Assembly (NCBI GenBank): GCA_004556655.1
Contig: SFGF01000016.1
Coordinates: 1-56,564 of the forward strand
Direction of reading: 5' to 3'
Origin: Lachnospiraceae bacterium
GTDB taxonomy: Bacteria; Bacillota; Clostridia; Lachnospirales; Lachnospiraceae
DNA: 56,564 nucleotides
The position numbers were made by a program, and so were the translations under genes. Of this stretch, positions 1 through 8,140 are shown piece after piece; within the stretch, counting starts at the first letter, position 1; each line of letters begins with the position of its first letter. Under the pieces are notes generated by a model that saw only the letters and a list, made by a program, of their open reading frames with translations, searched no databases and was not told the origin of the DNA.

Positions 1-120
1 ATTTCCTCCTGTTCGTTATAAGTCGCACGGAGGATATTTTACCACATCTGGGACATTTTCATATGTGGTATACTGAGACATTATCATAAATGGCTTATAA
101 ATTCGTAAAAGAAAAAGAAG
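1..120 (-). promoter_or_regulatory. Upstream region of a divergent gene lying left of the window
   Basis: Read on the minus strand, bases 10 to 1 are an AGGAGGAAAT ribosome-binding sequence, which suggests that a minus-strand gene starts just outside the window. The AT-rich stretch behind it could carry its promoter. The gene itself is not visible, so its identity is unknown. Confidence 0.4.
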
Positions 121-127
121 ATGGAAA

Positions 128-156
128 TTGACAAAATGGCATAAAAAACATATACT
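128..156 (+). promoter_or_regulatory. Sigma-A type promoter of the opp operon
   Basis: A perfect -35 box TTGACA (128-133) is followed after exactly 17 bases by a -10 box TATACT (151-156). Transcription would begin near 163, leaving a leader of about 145 bases before the binding-protein gene. This is the best-matching promoter in the first 8 kb. Confidence 0.75.
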
Positions 157-219
157 AGTAATTATATATGTATTGAGATGGAAGCAGGATCAGTTGTTAT
201 GCAATATATAAAAATACGC

Positions 220-267
220 AAAGGGGGATATCCCCCTTTATGTATGTAGTTACACTACATACATAAA
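220..267 (+). promoter_or_regulatory. Two overlapping hairpins in the opp leader
   Basis: The first is a perfect 20-base palindrome (220-239, AAAGGGGGAT and its complement). The second has perfect 14-base arms, TTTATGTATGTAGT (237-250) and its complement (254-267), around a 3-base loop. They share bases 237-239, so the full stems cannot both form. The second ends about 30 bases before the ribosome site. They may be an attenuator, an mRNA stabiliser or an operator. Confidence 0.5.
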
Positions 268-307
268 AACTCTGTCTGCCTGACACTCAAAGAAAAGGAG
301 GAAAAAA

Positions 308-2605
308 ATGAAATTAAGAAAACAAATGCTGGCCCTGGTTCTGGGACTGGCTCTGTGCGGCAGTACGTTTGCTGGCTGCGGTTCAGATAAGAAAGAAGAC
401 ACAAAAGAAACGGAGAAAGAAACAACAGAACAGACATCTGATGAGGAGAAAGATGCTGAGGATGGAGGAAAGACACTGGTAGTATCTGCCAGCGGATTTG
501 AGAATAAGTTCTCTCCATTCTTTGGTCAGAGTGCAGATGATATGGACGTAGCTGATATGACACAGCTGTATATGATGTATGTGGACCGTGTGTCCAATCC
601 GGTTTTGAATGGTATCGAGGGTGAGACCCGTGAGTACAATGGAACAGAATATACATATACAGGTCCTGCAGATATTACTGTAACTGAGAACGAGGACGGT
701 ACAGTATATTATGATATGACGATGCGTGATGATCTGGTGTTCTCTGATGGAACTCCGATTGATATAGATGACTTTATTTTTGGTCTGTATGTATACCTTG
801 ACCCGTCCTATGATGGTTCCACAACCCTGTATTCTACACCGATTCAGGGTGTAGAAGAGTACCGCAGCGGTATGGATACACTGTTTAACCTGTTGGTAGA
901 GGCAGGTCGTGACAACACTGAGTTTGAGAACTGGGATGAAGAGACTCAGACAGCATTCTGGGCTGATATTGATCAGGCCGGTGAAAAATTTGCACAGTCG
1001 ATTGTTGATTACTGTGCGGAAAACGGATACTGCGAAGAAGGCGATGTAGCCGGAGGAGCGGCAGCGTGGGGATTTGACGGTCTTGATGCAGATGCTACAG
1101 CAGCAGACTTCTTTGCAGCAATGTGTGAAGCTTATGAGGGAGATCTTGCAGCACTGTCTGATACTGAAGCGGCAGGTCCAACTCTGTATGATCTGATGGA
1201 AGATTACGGCACATATTCTATCGGTGTCCAGACCGGAAAATCTGTGGATTATGTTGAGGGTATTCAGCGTATCGATGATTACAGCCTTCGTATTGTGACA
1301 AGCGAACTGGATGCTACCATGATCTACAATCTGGGTCTTCCGATTGCACCACTGCATTACTACGGTGATGAGTCCCAGTACGATTATGAAAATCACAAAT
1401 TTGGTTTCCCGAAAGGTGATCTGTCCATTATACGTGAAAAAACAACACAGCCAATGGGTGCAGGTCCGTATATGTTCAACGAAGTTTCCAACGGTGTTGT
1501 ATATATGGAAGCAAACCCGAAATTTTATAAAGGCGAAGCCAAAACAAAATATCTGAACTTTATCGAGACACAGGAAGCAGATATGATCAATGGTATCGAT
1601 GCAGGTACTGTTGATATCGCAACACCATCCTATTCTACTGAGGTTGCAGCTCAGATCGCCGAACTGAATGGCGGAGATCCGTCCTTTGATGGAGCTGTTA
1701 TCACAACAAAACTGATCGACTACCGTGGATATGGATACGTTGGTATGAGTGCGGAAAACGTAAAAGTCGGCGATGACCCGGCTTCTGAAGAGTCCAAAAA
1801 TCTGCGTAAAGCAATTGCTACAATTATTGCAGCTTACCGTGATGAGGGTATCGATTCTTACTACGGAGATACCGCATCTGTTATCAACTATCCGATTTCC
1901 AATACTTCCTGGGCAGCTCCTCAGGTTACAGATGACGGATACACAGTTGCTTACTCTGTAGATGTAGAAGGTGATCCGATCTATACCGCAGAGATGAAAG
2001 CAGAAGATAAATATGCTGCAGCAAAAGAAGCAGCACTGGGTTACTTTGAAGCAGCAGGATATACTGTTGCAGATGGAAAACTGACAGCAGCTCCGGAAGG
2101 CGCAAAACTTGAGTACACTGTAGATATCGGTGGTAACGGAAAAGGTGATCATCCGACATTCCTGATTCTGAAAAATGCAGCAGATGCTTTCAAGAGCATT
2201 GGCTTTACTCTGACAGTAAACGACCTGGCAAATGCAGCAGATCTGTTCGCTGCATATCAGTCCGGAGTATCTGAACTGTGGTGTGCTGCATGGCAGTCCT
2301 CCAGTGACCCGGATATGTTCCAGCTGTACCACAGCAATGGTACTACAAACTACTATAAAATCAATGATGAGGATCTGGATACTCTGATCATGGATGCCCG
2401 TCAGTCCACAGAACAGTCCTATCGTAAAGGTCTGTACAAAGCAGCTATGGAAATCATTATGGACTGGGGTGTTGAGATTCCTATTTATCAGCGTTCCGAT
2501 GCATACACAGTTTCTACAGAGCGTGTAGATGTTTCTTCTCTTCCGAATGATATGACTCCATACTGGAACTGGAAGAGCGAAATTGAGAACATTGTTGCAA
2601 AATAA
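308..2605 (+). CDS. oppA: Peptide ABC transporter substrate-binding lipoprotein
   Basis: This 765-residue protein is the extracellular solute-binding component of an oligopeptide-type importer (family 5 binding protein). The N-terminus is a lipoprotein signal: basic start, hydrophobic segment, then FAGC with the lipid-modified cysteine at residue 24. An acidic Lys/Glu/Thr linker follows (about 28-55). Typical family features are a segment reading FSDGTPID near residue 155 and a C-terminal stretch with SSDPDMFQLYH. It is longer than the usual 520-600 residues because of an Ala/Asp/Glu-rich stretch around 195-300. AAGGAGG seven bases upstream fixes the start. It is first in an operon with two permeases and two ATPases. 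The peptide role is inferred from family; other cargo is possible. Confidence 0.9.
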   Translation: MKLRKQMLALVLGLALCGSTFAGCGSDKKEDTKETEKETTEQTSDEEKDAEDGGKTLVVSASGFENKFSPFFGQSADDMDVADMTQLYMMYVDRVSNPVLNGIEGETREYNGTEYTYTGPADITVTENEDGTVYYDMTMRDDLVFSDGTPIDIDDFIFGLYVYLDPSYDGSTTLYSTPIQGVEEYRSGMDTLFNLLVEAGRDNTEFENWDEETQTAFWADIDQAGEKFAQSIVDYCAENGYCEEGDVAGGAAAWGFDGLDADATAADFFAAMCEAYEGDLAALSDTEAAGPTLYDLMEDYGTYSIGVQTGKSVDYVEGIQRIDDYSLRIVTSELDATMIYNLGLPIAPLHYYGDESQYDYENHKFGFPKGDLSIIREKTTQPMGAGPYMFNEVSNGVVYMEANPKFYKGEAKTKYLNFIETQEADMINGIDAGTVDIATPSYSTEVAAQIAELNGGDPSFDGAVITTKLIDYRGYGYVGMSAENVKVGDDPASEESKNLRKAIATIIAAYRDEGIDSYYGDTASVINYPISNTSWAAPQVTDDGYTVAYSVDVEGDPIYTAEMKAEDKYAAAKEAALGYFEAAGYTVADGKLTAAPEGAKLEYTVDIGGNGKGDHPTFLILKNAADAFKSIGFTLTVNDLANAADLFAAYQSGVSELWCAAWQSSSDPDMFQLYHSNGTTNYYKINDEDLDTLIMDARQSTEQSYRKGLYKAAMEIIMDWGVEIPIYQRSDAYTVSTERVDVSSLPNDMTPYWNWKSEIENIVAK

Positions 2606-2626
2606 AAAGTGTTACGATTCAGTCGT

Positions 2627-2652
2627 TCCCTCTGCCCTTACGGGTGGAGGGA
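2627..2652 (+). promoter_or_regulatory. Intercistronic hairpin after oppA
   Basis: TCCCTCTGCCC (2627-2637) and GGGTGGAGGGA (2642-2652) form a GC-rich stem over a four-base loop, with no T-run behind it. Hairpins here are common after binding-protein genes, where they can protect the upstream mRNA or reduce read-through, so that the binding protein exceeds the permeases. That role is inferred. Confidence 0.55.
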
Positions 2653-2762
2653 CAGCTGTAATTAGGGAAATTCTCTTTATTCTGTCGGATAAGAACAAGT
2701 ATTTCCCGATGATAAAAGATAACATGATGGTTTGTTGATTTATAGAGAGGAATAATAACCGC

Positions 2763-3749
2763 ATGCGAAAATACATCCTGAAAAGAATTGCTTTGTCAGT
2801 TATGATTCTGTTTTGCGTTACATTCATTATCTATGCATTGCTGCGCTGTCTTCCGGCTTCCTATGTGGAGAACATGGCGATGCAGCTTGCTATGAAACCG
2901 GGCGCAAAACCATACGATGAGTGGCTGGCTCAGTTGAATGCGGCATACGGTTTGGATAAAAGTATCCTGCCCGGTTACCTGACATGGCTTTCTGATGCTA
3001 TTCGAGGTAATTTTGGTGACAGTTGGAAATACACCGTTCCGGTACTTCAGAAGTTCAGTGAAGTAATCTGGCTGTCCTTTGCCATGGGAGCAATTGCATT
3101 CATACTGGAATTAATCATTGCAATCCCCCTTGGCGTTATCGCCGCTACAAAACAGTATTCACGTGCAGACTATGCCATTACCGCCGGTGCGCTGGTAGGT
3201 ATTTCTCTGCCAACTTTCTTTTTTGCTACTATTCTGAAATTAGTTTTTTCTGTAAAACTGGGCTGGTTTGATCTTTATGGTCTGGTAGGCCGTAATTACG
3301 CTCAGCTTGATGCCATGGGAAAATTACTGGACAAAGCAAACCATTTGGTTCTGCCTATTGTTACCCTGGTCATTGTTTCTGTAGGATCCCTGATGCGTTA
3401 CACCCGTACCAATATGCTGGAGGTTCTGAATGCCGACTACATTCGTACTGCACGCGCCAAGGGACTGTCTGAGAAAAAAGTTATCTACCAGCATGCATTT
3501 CGCAATACGCTGATTCCGCTGGTGACGATCGTGGGCGGCTCCCTGCCGGGGCTGTTCTCCGGTGCTCTGATCACAGAAACCCTGTTTTCGATTCCGGGCA
3601 TTGGTTTTACGTCTTATCAGGCCATGGTTATCGGAGATATTCCATTTTCCATGTTCTATATGACATTTTTGGCAATTTTGACACTGGCAGGCAATCTGCT
3701 TTCCGATATTCTGTATGCTGTGGTTGATCCACGGGTACGTATTGCTTAG
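2763..3749 (+). CDS. oppB: Peptide ABC transporter permease OppB
   Basis: The 328-residue integral membrane protein has the standard length and layout of DppB/OppB permeases: an N-terminal membrane helix (about 9-30), an extracellular loop, then five further helices. The cytoplasmic coupling (EAA) loop is seen around residue 225 as ADYIRTARAKGLSEKKVIYQHAFRN. The C-terminus DPRVRIA is typical. GAGAGGAA lies about ten bases before the ATG. It pairs with the OppC protein to form the channel. Confidence 0.93.
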   Translation: MRKYILKRIALSVMILFCVTFIIYALLRCLPASYVENMAMQLAMKPGAKPYDEWLAQLNAAYGLDKSILPGYLTWLSDAIRGNFGDSWKYTVPVLQKFSEVIWLSFAMGAIAFILELIIAIPLGVIAATKQYSRADYAITAGALVGISLPTFFFATILKLVFSVKLGWFDLYGLVGRNYAQLDAMGKLLDKANHLVLPIVTLVIVSVGSLMRYTRTNMLEVLNADYIRTARAKGLSEKKVIYQHAFRNTLIPLVTIVGGSLPGLFSGALITETLFSIPGIGFTSYQAMVIGDIPFSMFYMTFLAILTLAGNLLSDILYAVVDPRVRIA

Positions 3750-3766
3750 GAAAGGAGGGACCTGTT

Positions 3767-5305
3767 ATGAATGATAATAAAGAAGTAAATGATAAAAAAG
3801 AAAATAATGCGTATTCGCTGAATGATGACAGACGTGTAAAAGTTCTCTCACCGGGTACGCTGGTAGTAAAGAGATTCTTACGTAACCGTCTCGCTGTACT
3901 CGGTATGATTATGCTTCTTTCAATGTTCCTGTTTTCCTTTGTAGGAGGACTGATCAGCCCTTATGGACAGGATCAGCAGTTCTATCGTTACGAGAGTCAG
4001 ATGAAAGAGTATGCCGGAGTTGTAAAAAATAATGATTTCCGTTATATGTCTGCAGAAGGTCAGAAGTTTGACAGCGTACTGCAGGCGAAATTCCAGCTTG
4101 CTGTCCAGAAAGGCGATCCTTCTTTCTCCTATAAGGATGTCGATTACGATATTCTGGAAGAAGGTACGGATTTTTACTCCATTTCATCTGACGACACGAT
4201 GCTTGCCGTTGCATTTAAGGATATCGTTAACGGAGAAGGTGCAGAAATTTCTTTCCCTGTAAAATATGCTGCTCTGAAAGCATATACCACAGGCGAAACC
4301 TCCTTTACTGCGGAAGGTGCAGAGTATACACTGGATGAGGAAGGAAATATTCTTACCGGTGGTACGGTTGCAGGATATATCAGCCGTTTTGTTGTATCAC
4401 CTGTGGAAAACGGTGTGGTATTTGAACGTGTCTTTAAGGAGGAGCTGGAGGAAGCAATTGATGACAATGTAGATGAGTTTGTCTACGTGGACGAGGAAGG
4501 CACAGAGTATACCTATAAAATTACGTATGATCCGACAACACTCAACTGGTCTGTTAAGCAGGGAACGGAAACGTATGTATATGACAGTTATGCAAAACCG
4601 TCCAAAGAACACTGGCTGGGAACCGATACCAATGGTATGGACATGCTCACCCGACTTATGTATGGAGGAAGAGTTTCTCTGATCATCGGATTTATTGTTG
4701 TGTTCATTGAGACCCTGATAGGTGTTGTGCTTGGCGGTGTTGCAGGATATTTTGGAAAATGGGTGGATAACCTGATCATGCGAATCGTGGATGTTTTCTA
4801 CTGTATTCCATCCATGCCGCTGATTATTATTCTTGGTGCTACAATGGATGCTATGAAGGTTGAGCCGATGACCCGTATGTTCTATCTGATGCTGATTCTC
4901 GGTTTCCTGGGATGGCCGTCGATTGCCCGCCTGGTCCGCGGACAGATCCTGTCACTGCGTGAACAGGAATTTATGACGGCAGCTGAAGCCTGCGGAGTTC
5001 GTGTAAGTCGCCGTATTTTCAAGCATCTGATTCCGAATGTTATACCTCAGCTGATTGTTATCTGTACCATGAGTCTCGGTTCTACGATTATTACCGAGGC
5101 AACACTGTCTTTCCTGGGTATTGGTGTAAAATTCCCGTTTGCTTCCTGGGGAAATATTATAACTGATGTTAACGAGGCTTACGTAATGACACATTATTGG
5201 TTTGTATGGATTCCTGCCGGCATCTGTCTGCTGATTGCCGTGTTGGGCTTCAACTTTGTTGGTGACGGTCTGCGCGATGCGTTTGACCCGAAAATGAAAC
5301 GGTAA
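3767..5305 (+). CDS. oppC: Peptide ABC transporter permease OppC with large extracellular insert
   Basis: At 512 residues this is about 200 longer than ordinary OppC/DppC (around 300). After a cytoplasmic N-terminus and first membrane helix (about 45-66) comes a soluble Glu/Tyr-rich segment (about 70-275) with no family I recognise. The conserved permease core then resumes at residue 281 with HWLGTDTNGMD, followed by membrane helices and the EAA loop near 405 (EACGVRVSRRIFKHLIPN). The insert sits in the loop that follows helix 1, so it should face outside and could touch the binding protein. The ribosome site AAAGGAGG lies about ten bases upstream; the gap from oppB is 17 bases. Confidence 0.9.
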   Translation: MNDNKEVNDKKENNAYSLNDDRRVKVLSPGTLVVKRFLRNRLAVLGMIMLLSMFLFSFVGGLISPYGQDQQFYRYESQMKEYAGVVKNNDFRYMSAEGQKFDSVLQAKFQLAVQKGDPSFSYKDVDYDILEEGTDFYSISSDDTMLAVAFKDIVNGEGAEISFPVKYAALKAYTTGETSFTAEGAEYTLDEEGNILTGGTVAGYISRFVVSPVENGVVFERVFKEELEEAIDDNVDEFVYVDEEGTEYTYKITYDPTTLNWSVKQGTETYVYDSYAKPSKEHWLGTDTNGMDMLTRLMYGGRVSLIIGFIVVFIETLIGVVLGGVAGYFGKWVDNLIMRIVDVFYCIPSMPLIIILGATMDAMKVEPMTRMFYLMLILGFLGWPSIARLVRGQILSLREQEFMTAAEACGVRVSRRIFKHLIPNVIPQLIVICTMSLGSTIITEATLSFLGIGVKFPFASWGNIITDVNEAYVMTHYWFVWIPAGICLLIAVLGFNFVGDGLRDAFDPKMKR

Positions 5306-5317
5306 GGAGGGAAAAAA

Positions 5318-6466
5318 ATGGCTAAGAAACATGCAGAAGGATATCTCTCAGCGAAAGAGTCCCGCCTGATCTCAAAGAGAAACCGCAAAATTACCAATGA
5401 ATTTGAAAAGAAAAGAAAACGGAAAAATGTACCGGAATCCGAGTATCTGACACAGATGCACAATCCGGATAATGCAGTGGAATTTGATAATCTGCACACA
5501 TACTTTTTCACGGATGCAGGTACTGTAAAGAGTGTTGACGGTGTAACCTTTGATGTGCCTGTGGGTAAAACTGTGGGTATTGTAGGCGAGTCCGGCTGCG
5601 GAAAATCCGTAACCAGCCTGTCTCTGATGCAGCTGCTGCAAAGACCTCAGGGGCAGACCGTGGAAGGAGAGATCCGTCTCAACCTTGGCGAAAAGGCATA
5701 TGATGTGACGAAGACACCGCAGGAAAAAATGCAGAGTATTCGAGGTAATTACGTTTCCATGATTTTCCAGGAACCTATGACCAGTCTGAATCCTGTATTC
5801 CGTATCGGAAGACAGGTGGATGAGGTTATTGAGCTTCACGATGGAGAAGGCAAGAGCAAAGAAGAAATTAAAGCAAGAACGATAGAACTGCTGGAAATGG
5901 TAGGCATTGCCAACAGTGAGGGTGTCTATAAGATGTACCCGCATGAACTTTCCGGCGGTATGCGCCAGCGTGTTATGATTGCCATAGCCTTGGCATGCAA
6001 TCCTAAGATCATCATTGCTGATGAACCAACAACGGCACTGGATGTGACGATTCAGGCGCAGATTCTCGATCTTTTGCGTCAGTTGAAAGACAAAATCAAT
6101 TCCTCCATTATGCTGATTACGCATGACCTTGGTGTTATTGCGGAGATGGCGGACTATATTGTAGTTATGTATGCAGGAAGAGTTGTGGAGAAGGGAACGG
6201 CGGAGGAAATTTTTGAACATCCGTCGCATCCGTATACCATTGGTCTGATGGATTCCAAACCAGTGGTCGGCAAACAGGTGGATAAGCTTTACTCCATACC
6301 GGGTAAGGTGCCGAATCCTATCAATATGCCGAATTACTGTTATTTTAAGGATCGCTGCGAAATGTGTGTGGGAGCCTGCGATGGGGCATATCCGCCGGAG
6401 ATCAGCCTTTCTGCGACACATAAGGTGAGCTGTTACCGTTACTGTGAAGAAAAGGGGGAAAAATAA
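5318..6466 (+). CDS. oppD: Peptide ABC transporter ATPase OppD
   Basis: This 382-residue ATPase drives peptide import. Walker A is GESGCGKS near residue 90, the ABC signature is LSGGMRQR near 211, Walker B is IIIADEPTTALD, and the switch histidine lies in ITHDLG. The C-terminal extension has the cysteines of oligopeptide ATPases (YCYFKDRCEMCVGAC). A basic N-terminal tail of about 45 residues precedes the ABC domain. AGGAGG lies upstream, 12 bases after oppC. It works as a heterodimer with OppF, whose gene follows with no gap. Confidence 0.93.
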   Translation: MAKKHAEGYLSAKESRLISKRNRKITNEFEKKRKRKNVPESEYLTQMHNPDNAVEFDNLHTYFFTDAGTVKSVDGVTFDVPVGKTVGIVGESGCGKSVTSLSLMQLLQRPQGQTVEGEIRLNLGEKAYDVTKTPQEKMQSIRGNYVSMIFQEPMTSLNPVFRIGRQVDEVIELHDGEGKSKEEIKARTIELLEMVGIANSEGVYKMYPHELSGGMRQRVMIAIALACNPKIIIADEPTTALDVTIQAQILDLLRQLKDKINSSIMLITHDLGVIAEMADYIVVMYAGRVVEKGTAEEIFEHPSHPYTIGLMDSKPVVGKQVDKLYSIPGKVPNPINMPNYCYFKDRCEMCVGACDGAYPPEISLSATHKVSCYRYCEEKGEK

Positions 6467-7492
6467 ATGGCTGTAAACAAGAATATAATAGACGATACAT
6501 TTGAACCCCTGACCTATGATCCACAGTACATCTTGATGGTTAACCAGCTGAAAAAATATTTCCCTATTAAAGGAGGAATGGTTTCCAGAGTAGTCGGTCA
6601 GGTAAAAGCTGTGGACGGAGTTACTTTCAATCTGAAACGAGGAACCACCATGGGACTGGTAGGTGAGTCCGGCTGTGGAAAGACAACTACCGGACGTACC
6701 ATTCTTCGGCTTGCCGGTGAAAAAACCGGAGGACAGGTACTGTTTAACGGCAAAGAGGTTTATGATCTCACGAATAAAGAAATGCGCACTATGCGTACAA
6801 AGATGCAGATTATTTTCCAGGATCCGTTTTCCAGCCTTTCTCCCCGTCTTCCTGTCGGTGAAATTATCGGTGAAGCGGTTCGTGAACATAATCTGGTACC
6901 GAAAGAGGAATTTAATGACTATATAGATCAGATTATGGATAATTGTGGTCTGCAGCCTTATCACAAGGCAAGATATCCTCATGAATTTTCAGGCGGACAG
7001 AGACAGCGTATCTGTATAGCCCGTGCACTGGCTCTGAATCCGGAGTTTGTGGTCTGTGACGAGCCTGTATCAGCGCTGGATGTGTCTATTCAGGCACAGA
7101 TTATCAACTTGCTGAAAGACTTGCAGGAACAGTACAAGCTGACATATCTGTTTATCTCTCATGACTTGTCAGTTGTAGAACATATTTCCGACACTGTGGG
7201 TGTTATGTATCTCGGAAATCTGGTGGAATATGGAGAGACGGGAGATATTTTCAAAAATCCTCTGCATCCGTATACCCAGGCACTGTTTTCTGCGATACCG
7301 ATTCCAGATCCGAAAGCAAAGAAGAATCGTATTGTTCTGGAGGGATCTATTCCGTCTCCGGCGAACCCGCCGTCAGGATGTAAGTTCCACACGCGGTGCG
7401 CACATTGTACGGAGCGATGTAAAACGGAAGTTCCGGTACAGAGAGAGATTGAACCGGGACACTATGTGGTATGCCATCTTTATGACAAATAG
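6467..7492 (+). CDS. oppF: Peptide ABC transporter ATPase OppF
   Basis: The 341-residue partner of OppD has Walker A GESGCGKTT near residue 67, signature FSGGQRQR near 174, Walker B VVCDEPVSALD and the switch region FISHDLSVV. The C-terminal oligopeptide-ATPase tail has the cysteine cluster CKFHTRCAHCTERC. Its ATG follows the oppD stop directly, so translation is probably coupled. Length and motifs are normal for the family. Confidence 0.93.
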   Translation: MAVNKNIIDDTFEPLTYDPQYILMVNQLKKYFPIKGGMVSRVVGQVKAVDGVTFNLKRGTTMGLVGESGCGKTTTGRTILRLAGEKTGGQVLFNGKEVYDLTNKEMRTMRTKMQIIFQDPFSSLSPRLPVGEIIGEAVREHNLVPKEEFNDYIDQIMDNCGLQPYHKARYPHEFSGGQRQRICIARALALNPEFVVCDEPVSALDVSIQAQIINLLKDLQEQYKLTYLFISHDLSVVEHISDTVGVMYLGNLVEYGETGDIFKNPLHPYTQALFSAIPIPDPKAKKNRIVLEGSIPSPANPPSGCKFHTRCAHCTERCKTEVPVQREIEPGHYVVCHLYDK

Positions 7493-7565
7493 AATCGGTT
7501 GTATGAAAGCACAGTGAAGAACTGCAAGGTCATAGTTAAGCAGGTGCGGGTAAAGGAGTGAATGT

Positions 7566-7772
7566 ATGAAACAAAATAGAGATGAAGAACTTTATCCTGA
7601 ACTGGAATTACCGGAGGAAGAAGAGCAGGAGAAAAAGCCGGAGTTTGAACTTACAAAGCAGGAACGACGCTGGGCTGCATTGGGTGCGATGAAGGCTGCG
7701 TTTCTGATAGGGATGTTGTACGTAATCGGCGGAGCACTTCTGATCTGGCTGATGCTGACTTTGTGGGATTGA
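7566..7772 (+). CDS. Small single-span membrane protein after oppF
   Basis: I do not recognise a family. The 68-residue protein has a very acidic N-terminal half (Glu-rich, about 5-25), a basic patch (KQERRW, about 34-40) and one hydrophobic helix at about 45-66, so the N-terminus is probably cytoplasmic. AAAGGAGTGA lies upstream. It is 73 bases after oppF and before the operon terminator, so it is likely co-transcribed. It could be a small accessory subunit of the transporter, but only position suggests this. Confidence 0.7.
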   Translation: MKQNRDEELYPELELPEEEEQEKKPEFELTKQERRWAALGAMKAAFLIGMLYVIGGALLIWLMLTLWD

Positions 7773-7832
7773 AAAATTATAAAAGCTTAATGATAATACA
7801 ATTATCAAACTGAAATATATCATAAAAATATT

Positions 7833-7864
7833 GACACCTGATTGAATATCAGGTGTCTTTTTTA
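7833..7864 (+). terminator. Rho-independent terminator of the opp operon
   Basis: GACACCTGAT (7833-7842) pairs perfectly with ATCAGGTGTC (7848-7857) over a short loop and is followed by a run of seven T residues. It lies about 60 bases after the small membrane protein gene. Confidence 0.88.
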
Positions 7865-8000
7865 GGTTTGCGCGCCATGGGGGCGCTCATTTACTCGTCG
7901 AAGTTGGGGCGTAAGCAAAAGCTATAAGGTTGAGAAACTTAATCAGCTTATCAGGGGGTGTGTTACTTGTTAAGTTGATTGAATCGCCGTGTACGGAATC
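7865..8000 (+). mobile_element. Possible group II intron 3'-end remnant
   Basis: This gene-free stretch differs in style from its surroundings (GC-rich start GCGCGCCATGGGGGCGC). It ends in GAATCGCCGTGTACGGAA (7981-7998), which resembles the 5' half of domain V in one class of bacterial group II introns. The complementary 3' half of the hairpin is missing, so if the call is right the element is truncated. No reverse-transcriptase frame is left. The identification is from memory of the domain V pattern and is tentative. Confidence 0.35.
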
Positions 8001-8026
8001 TATTCGATAAAAATCCACTTGGTTCA

Positions 8027-8068
8027 ATAGTTTTGTCCATTGTGGCGATAGAATCGTATTGGTATCAT
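8027..8068 (+). promoter_or_regulatory. Promoter and conserved box before the first phosphoesterase gene
   Basis: A 19-base box ATAGTTTTGTCCATTGTGG (8027-8045) ends in a -35-like TTGTGG (8040-8045). After 17 bases comes TATCAT (8063-8068). The same box and spacing occur before the paralogous gene near 9970-10011. Confidence 0.5.
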
Positions 8069-8140
8069 TATCATGGAAAAGATTGCACTGACAGAAGAAA
8101 ACAGTGCTGAAGTTGACAAAATCCGGGAGGGATCAAACAG

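Noticed and set aside
383..2332. Long minus-strand open frame opposite the oppA gene
   Set aside because: It is a shadow of oppA: rich in Cys, Ile and Phe, with no ribosome site and no recognisable domain, while the plus frame has a clear family match.
5372..6982. Long minus-strand open frame opposite oppD and oppF
   Set aside because: Antisense to two well-supported ATPase genes with Walker motifs; composition is that of a shadow frame.
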